The translations under genes were made by a program, and so were the position numbers. This document shows, piece by piece, positions 60,336 through 64,000 of a DNA stretch of 64,000 nt. The notes below the pieces were generated by a model that was given only the letters and a program-made list of their open reading frames with translations, ran no database searches and was not told where the DNA came from. The DNA comes from Ameyamaea chiangmaiensis (lineage in GTDB: Bacteria > Pseudomonadota > Alphaproteobacteria > Acetobacterales > Acetobacteraceae), in the NCBI RefSeq assembly GCF_025995235.1, contig NZ_BAPT01000010.1:1-64000 (forward strand). Reading direction: 5' to 3'. Numbering within the stretch: the first letter of the stretch is position 1; each line of letters begins with the position of its first letter.

Positions 60336-60376
60336 GAAGGGGCGGCCGTCGACGTGAACGTCGGTGGTCGCCCTTC
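60336..60376. terminator. Terminator between the porin and gmk genes
   Basis: A long imperfect stem (GAAGGGGCGGCCGTCGACG pairing with CGTCGGTGGTCGCCCTTC, loop TGAA) lies between the convergent genes. The T content after it is modest. It may act in both directions. Confidence 0.7.
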
Positions 60377-60437
60377 GTCATTGTGTGACTGATTTCAGGC
60401 AAGGGGGGAGATCTGGTGCCGGGTTGTTGGCAGGGCT

Positions 60438-61082
60438 TCAGGGGGCGCCGAATGACGCGACCACAGAAGGGAGACCGGTCTGGCGTCGGGTCTGAAGCCG
60501 GGCGGCGGTAAGGATGGCGCGGGCGTCGGCAATTGCGCGATCCAAGTCAGCGTTGATGATGACGTGGTCGAATTCCTGCCAATGGGAGATTTCGTCGCGG
60601 GCGGCCTTCATCCGGCGGTCTATTTCGTCCTGGTTGTCAGAGGCACGCTTGTGGAGTCGGTGTTCCAGTTCCTGAAGCGATGGGGGAAGCACGAAGAGGC
60701 TGACGACGTCCGTGGGGAGGGCGGCACGAAGCTGGCGGTGTCCCTGCCAGTCGATGTCGAAAATCATGTCGAGGCCGCTTTTGAGCGCTGCCTCGACGGG
60801 TGCGCGTGGTGTCCCGTACCCTCGGCCGAAGACAATGGCGCCCTCCAGAAGGTCGCCGCTCTTTGACATGGATTGAAAATCTTCCATCGTCCGAAAATAA
60901 TAATGCACGCCCTCATGTTCGCCGGGACGGGGTTGCCGGGTCGTGACCGAAACGGAGTGCCGGAGATCGGGCTCGGACGCCCGCAGGGCGTTGGCTATGG
61001 TCGATTTTCCTGCACCCGATGGCGCCGACAGGACGAAGCAAACGCCGCGGCGCCGTATGGCCGGCGATGAGTGAGGGGCCAT
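60438..61082 (-). CDS. gmk: Guanylate kinase
   Basis: Phosphorylates GMP to GDP with ATP (214 residues). P-loop SAPSGAGKST (near 20-29), GMP-binding SVTTRQPRPGEHEGVHYYF, and the lid and DIDWQGHRQL segments are all present. The ATG at 61082 follows GGGAG at 10 nt; the frame continues upstream 153 codons but has no family similarity. It is the last clearly chromosomal gene before the prophage edge. Confidence 0.96.
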   Translation of the reverse strand: MAPHSSPAIRRRGVCFVLSAPSGAGKSTIANALRASEPDLRHSVSVTTRQPRPGEHEGVHYYFRTMEDFQSMSKSGDLLEGAIVFGRGYGTPRAPVEAALKSGLDMIFDIDWQGHRQLRAALPTDVVSLFVLPPSLQELEHRLHKRASDNQDEIDRRMKAARDEISHWQEFDHVIINADLDRAIADARAILTAARLQTRRQTGLPSVVASFGAP

Positions 61083-61763
61083 AGGGCAAGTGCTCCCGTG
61101 CGTTCGTACAATCTGCGAATGATATCCCGGTGGGTCGTTGTTCGCACGAGAGGCGCGGCGTGGGCAAGAGGGAAGGCCGGGCCGTGAGTGCCTGAACGCA
61201 GGGTAGATCCGCTGGCCGGCGGCGAGGGTTTGTCGAGCCGGGTAATTTTTTTTAACGGACACTTGATCCGCGCGCGCGGCATGCGTAACGTCGTGCATAG
61301 AATACGGTTGCATTGCTCGGAGCAAACATTTCGTGCCGTCACGCAACCCGTTCGCTTTCCAAGTCCTATAAGAGGTGTCGCGACGGGTTCGGCGAAGTTG
61401 TCGCGCGCCGTGACACGGTTTGCCCCGGTGCTCGTGAAAATGCTGAGGGCTCTTTCTGTATCTCATACGCAATGACCACTGAGGTAAGACGTGTGCGTGG
61501 TGCGCGCCGTTGACGGAACCCTCATTTCCGCGCCACGGCACGGACAGTCCTGAGGCGGCTTAGATTTCAGTCTTATCGGGTTTCAAAAAGGGTTGAGGCT
61601 GAAAGCTGATTGACGTAATGGCGTTTTGCCATGAGCATGGCAGTAAGGAAAAAGAACCGAATCAGTACTGATTTTTATAAACACACTGCAAATATTTTAA
61701 AATTAGAATTTTATTTTATATACACAAATATTTTAATACTTTATTATAGTGAGAACTGAGGTC
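61083..61763. other. Intergenic region: gmk promoter and prophage boundary
   Basis: A 681-bp gap. The left 500 bp has normal GC and should hold the gmk promoter; from about 61640 it becomes strongly AT-rich (TTTTATAAACACA, TTTTAAAATTAG). A set of alternative hairpins (ATGGC-GTTTT-GCCAT-GAGC-ATGGC) lies at 61618-61641. Open frames in the gap have no protein features. The switch in base composition probably marks the edge of an integrated element; no attachment repeat can be confirmed from one side. Confidence 0.45.
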
Positions 61764-62330
61764 ATGACTTGCATCGCTAATATTGCCGATGTTACTCGAA
61801 GAAAAGTCCTGGTTCCCGACTTGGATATGTTGCCTACGGTAGAACGTCGATCTCATTCCGACCTGGTGACGAAGGATGGTCTGATACGTGTGATATCGAC
61901 GCTGAACGCCCTGTATGACGCCGGTGATATCGGAGATTCAGAACGGGGCGCGGCGGAGCGTTGGCTTAGGGATTTTCTGTATGCCCGATTTGGCACTATG
62001 GATAAACAAAGTCAGAAACAGGCTTATGAAAAAGGGGACGTTCATACATGGATGCTCAGTCGCGGTAAGGCTGCAGCCCGTGTGTCTGAGATTCGTGCCT
62101 GTCTCGGTTTGTGCGCACATGTTCGGCTTGAAATGCTTCTAGTTCAGGAAAAATCGTTCTCTGCAATGGCAAAGGTTCTCTTTCCCAATATCTCCGAAGC
62201 GCGCGCGAGGATGAAGGTCTCCGCTCAGTGCGGGCTTATTCTCGAGCAGCTGTCGTCCTATTACGATGCCCAAAAAAATCGGACGGCGCCCGGAAAAAAC
62301 TTGCCTGACGCGCGCGGTTGCTGTATGTAA
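61764..62330 (+). CDS. Putative phage HTH regulator (pre-terminase gene)
   Basis: A 188-residue protein I do not recognise with certainty. The N-terminal part contains VTKDGLIRVISTLNALYDAGDIGD; the C-terminal part is a helical run (LEMLLVQEKSFSAMAKVLFPNISEARARMKVSAQCGLILEQLSSYY) that looks like the helix-turn-helix of small phage proteins placed just before terminase genes, often late-gene regulators. The ATG at 61764 has TGAGG immediately upstream; GTG 61749 is an alternative. Lower GC than the chromosome and a strong terminator 24 bp downstream support a separate phage transcription unit. Confidence 0.6.
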   Translation: MTCIANIADVTRRKVLVPDLDMLPTVERRSHSDLVTKDGLIRVISTLNALYDAGDIGDSERGAAERWLRDFLYARFGTMDKQSQKQAYEKGDVHTWMLSRGKAAARVSEIRACLGLCAHVRLEMLLVQEKSFSAMAKVLFPNISEARARMKVSAQCGLILEQLSSYYDAQKNRTAPGKNLPDARGCCM

Positions 62331-62353
62331 AACACCATACTGAGAAATTTATA

Positions 62354-62387
62354 AAAGCCACACCGTTTGACGGTGTGGCTTTTTTTT
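62354..62387 (+). terminator. Strong rho-independent terminator
   Basis: A perfect stem (AAAGCCACACCG / CGGTGTGGCTTT) with a short loop is followed by an uninterrupted T run. It lies 24 bp after the putative phage regulator and just before the next gene. Confidence 0.92.
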
Positions 62388-62398
62388 GGAGAAATGTC

Positions 62399-62776
62399 GT
62401 GGTGTCCACACGGGGTGTGTTGAAGCCGGGTGCAATCGTGGCCACTCGCGCCCGATACTCGGTGATACTCGAAACTTCGGCTGAGCAGTGTGTCCTGTGC
62501 CCTTTGGTTTCCCTTGACGAGACTAGGCATCGCGCTGATGTCGAGCCAGCCTGGTGTGAACTGGTGAACGCCAATCTCAAGAAAATCGACGTAAAAGTTC
62601 GCTGTATCCCTGCGGTAAGAGACATCAAGGGCCTTCAATATGTTGGGGATGTTTCGTTAGGTCTTGTCGAGCGTCTTCGTGCAGCGGTTTTGCGTGAACA
62701 ATCACGACGTACGTGCGAGATTACGATGCGACGTCATATCGTATCGTTTAAATCGGAAAATAGGGTCATAGAGTAG
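62399..62776 (+). CDS. Small protein with possible PemK/MazF-like fold
   Basis: About 125 residues. The pattern LKPGAIVATRARYSVILETSAEQCVLCPLVSL, then VRCIPAVRDIKGLQYVGDVSLGLVERLRAAVLRE, follows the beta-strand spacing and the G.ls....v..l C-terminal helix of PemK/MazF-type toxins, but the similarity is weak and the usual RPALV motif is not obvious. No antitoxin gene is adjacent. The GTG at 62399 has GGAG 7 nt upstream; the open frame extends upstream through the terminator, which is not expected to be coding. It may be a phage accessory gene. Confidence 0.45.
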   Translation: MVSTRGVLKPGAIVATRARYSVILETSAEQCVLCPLVSLDETRHRADVEPAWCELVNANLKKIDVKVRCIPAVRDIKGLQYVGDVSLGLVERLRAAVLREQSRRTCEITMRRHIVSFKSENRVIE

Positions 62777-62830
62777 GCTTCCTACGCAATTCCGCCTTTG
62801 TGTGGTGCCGGAAGTATAGGCGCGGGGCGC

Positions 62831-63241
62831 GTGTGCAATATATCTAAGCGTAAACGAGAAAAATTTTTGAGTGTCTTGTCGGAGACGGGAAATATCTCCG
62901 AGGCCGCGCGGTGCGTCGGGCTGAGTCGATCCAGTTTTTATAAACTCCGCTCCGAAGACGATGAGTTTCAGAGGCTGTGGAGATTAGCGCAAGAGGCATC
63001 AATTGATCTTCTGGAGGAAGAGGCGCGGAAGCGGGCGACAGACGGTTATGATGAGCCTGTGGTCTATGGTGGCAAGGTGGTCACGGATCCACTAAGTGGG
63101 AAGCCAATATTAAAGAAAAAATATAGTGATGCTCTTTTGATTTACTTGCTGCGTTCATCACGGGAGAAGAAAGATAAGGAGTATGGTCATGGGGCTTCAG
63201 AGATTACGGTTGTGATTTCGGCTGATGAAGGCGAACTTTAG
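62831..63241 (+). CDS. Phage terminase small subunit
   Basis: A DNA-recognition subunit of the packaging motor (about 136 residues). The N-terminal helix-turn-helix is FLSVLSETGNISEAARCVGLSRSSFYKLR, followed by a helical segment (RLWRLAQEASIDLLEEEARKRATDGYDEPVVYGG) and YSDALLIYLLRSSR, a signature of small-terminase proteins of tailed phages. The start is uncertain: GTG 62831 or TTG 62798. Its stop lies inside the start of terL (17-nt overlap), the usual terS-terL coupling. Confidence 0.85.
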   Translation: MCNISKRKREKFLSVLSETGNISEAARCVGLSRSSFYKLRSEDDEFQRLWRLAQEASIDLLEEEARKRATDGYDEPVVYGGKVVTDPLSGKPILKKKYSDALLIYLLRSSREKKDKEYGHGASEITVVISADEGEL

Positions 63242-64000
63242 TCTCAACGAGGGGCAGAAGGACGCGGTTCGACTACTTTCAGGTCCTGCCCGCCATATCT
63301 TTCTTCGCGGTGGATCCCGATCGGGTAAGACTCTGGTTTTGCTGAGGGCAATCGTCATCAGAGCATTGCGTTGCAGTCAGACAAAGCATGGCATTTTTCG
63401 TCACACTCTTTCGGCGGCGCGGGCGACGCTGCTCAGCGAGAGTTTCCCGGAGATGATGAGATTATGCTTTCCCGCTGTTCCTTACACTCTTTACAGGCAA
63501 GACTCGATCATTCGGCTAGGGAACGGGTCGACGCTTCTCTTTGGCGGACTCGACCAACACGACCGGACCGAAAAAGTTCTCGGGCACGAGTTTTCAACGA
63601 TTTACCTTAATGAAGCCAGTCAGATCTCGTACCGATCCAGAAATATGCTTCTAACTCGTTTGTCAGAAAATTCGTCTCTGATGCGAAAGGAATATATCGA
63701 CGCGAACCCACCGTCCATGTCGCACTGGCTCTATCGTCTCTTTGAAAACGGGGAAGAGCCTGACAGTGGACAGCCACTCGAAAACCGGGGTCTATATGCC
63801 TCAATGCAGATAAACCCAAACAGTAATAGAGATAATATTCCTGGGGATTACTTCGATCATTTGAACAGTCTGCCTGAACGCGAGAAAGCTCGATTCCTAA
63901 GGGGCGAGTATTCGTCTTGTGTCCAGGGGGCATTGTGGAAGATTGATAGCATCCAAAGACAAAGATCGATCGATCGCGAATCTCTGGATGCTATTCGATC
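63225..64000 (+). CDS. Phage terminase large subunit (partial, runs off window)
   Basis: The frame from ATG 63225 stays open to the last base (258 codons visible). The ATPase domain has Walker A GGSRSGKT (29-36) and Walker B TIYLNEAS (near 125) with the catalytic Glu, between segments typical of DNA-packaging motors (FLRGGSRSGKTLVLLRAI, LNEASQISYRS, EYIDANPPSMSHWLYRLFENG). The C-terminal nuclease domain lies beyond the window. It overlaps terS by 17 nt. Together with terS it marks tailed-phage DNA, so the region right of about 61.6 kb is a prophage or a packaging-competent remnant. Confidence 0.88.
   Translation, partial: MKANFSLNEGQKDAVRLLSGPARHIFLRGGSRSGKTLVLLRAIVIRALRCSQTKHGIFRHTLSAARATLLSESFPEMMRLCFPAVPYTLYRQDSIIRLGNGSTLLFGGLDQHDRTEKVLGHEFSTIYLNEASQISYRSRNMLLTRLSENSSLMRKEYIDANPPSMSHWLYRLFENGEEPDSGQPLENRGLYASMQINPNSNRDNIPGDYFDHLNSLPEREKARFLRGEYSSCVQGALWKIDSIQRQRSIDRESLDAIR

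Noticed and set aside
61188..61475. A 95-codon plus-strand frame in the gmk upstream gap
   Set aside because: No ribosome-binding site, no family pattern, and it crosses the region expected to hold the gmk promoter.
62318..62398. N-terminal extension of the MazF-like gene through the terminator
   Set aside because: The frame is open only because the T-rich hairpin encodes no stop; a GTG with a GGAG site just after the terminator is the better start.
1..64000. CRISPR array or insertion sequences
   Set aside because: No regularly spaced direct repeats of 23-50 bp and no transposase-like reading frame or terminal inverted repeats were seen.

Overview
This is a chromosomal window from a high-GC Alphaproteobacterium, most likely an acetic acid bacterium (Acetobacteraceae). 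The assignment is an inference from codon bias, the protein families, the odhA-odhB-lpd cluster whose lpd carries its own lipoyl domain, and the neighbourhoods mreBCD-mrdA, cvpA-purF and mlaA-mlaC. Most of the window is vertically inherited housekeeping DNA. The last ~2.4 kb is AT-richer prophage DNA that runs off the right edge.

Layout. 1-1.1 kb: two convergent VOC-fold proteins. 1.4-8.6 kb (minus): L,D-transpeptidase, then the complete 2-oxoglutarate dehydrogenase complex (lpd, odhB, odhA). 8.9-11.1 kb: zapE, an AhpD-like protein, and crcB preceded by a clear fluoride riboswitch. 11.3-15.8 kb (minus): rod-shape cluster mreB-mreC-mreD-mrdA. 16.2-17 kb: two tandem glycine-zipper lipoproteins. 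17-19 kb: leuA with a leucine-rich leader peptide (attenuator), divergent from a MOSC protein. 20-24.5 kb: a Tat-exported amidase, then RNase E behind a long leader. 24.6-35.7 kb (minus): a tight six-gene cassette of type I secretion ABC transporter, HlyD adaptor, Sel1-repeat protein, TPR-GT2-GT4 fusion, ChW-like protein and GT4 glycosyltransferase. 35.8-39.9 kb: a CobW-like fragment next to metH. 40-44.4 kb: lipoprotein, HisE/MazG-like protein, cvpA, purF, and an SDR lacking its catalytic tyrosine. 44.6-49.3 kb: a second tandem glycosyltransferase, metallophosphoesterase, PEBP protein and a small ORF. 49.4-55.4 kb (plus): queA-tgt-queG-RHH protein, a TerB/DnaJ protein, mlaA-mlaC. 55.5-61.1 kb: acetyltransferase, ettA, tRNA(CAU), ppa, OprB porin, gmk. 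61.6-64 kb: prophage edge with a putative HTH regulator, a MazF-like small protein, terS and a partial terL.

How the genes work together. The odh genes supply the full E1-E2-E3 set of one TCA-cycle step. MreBCD and PBP2 (mrdA) run lateral wall synthesis, while the amidase and L,D-transpeptidase act on the same peptidoglycan. queA, tgt and queG provide the late steps of tRNA queuosine synthesis in overlapping genes. mlaA and mlaC belong to outer-membrane lipid retrograde transport. The secretion/glycosyltransferase cassette looks like a surface glycan or glycoprotein export system; its secreted substrate is not visible here and it is the best candidate in the window for an undescribed system. 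Two cis-regulatory RNAs stand out: the crcB fluoride riboswitch and the leuA leader peptide.
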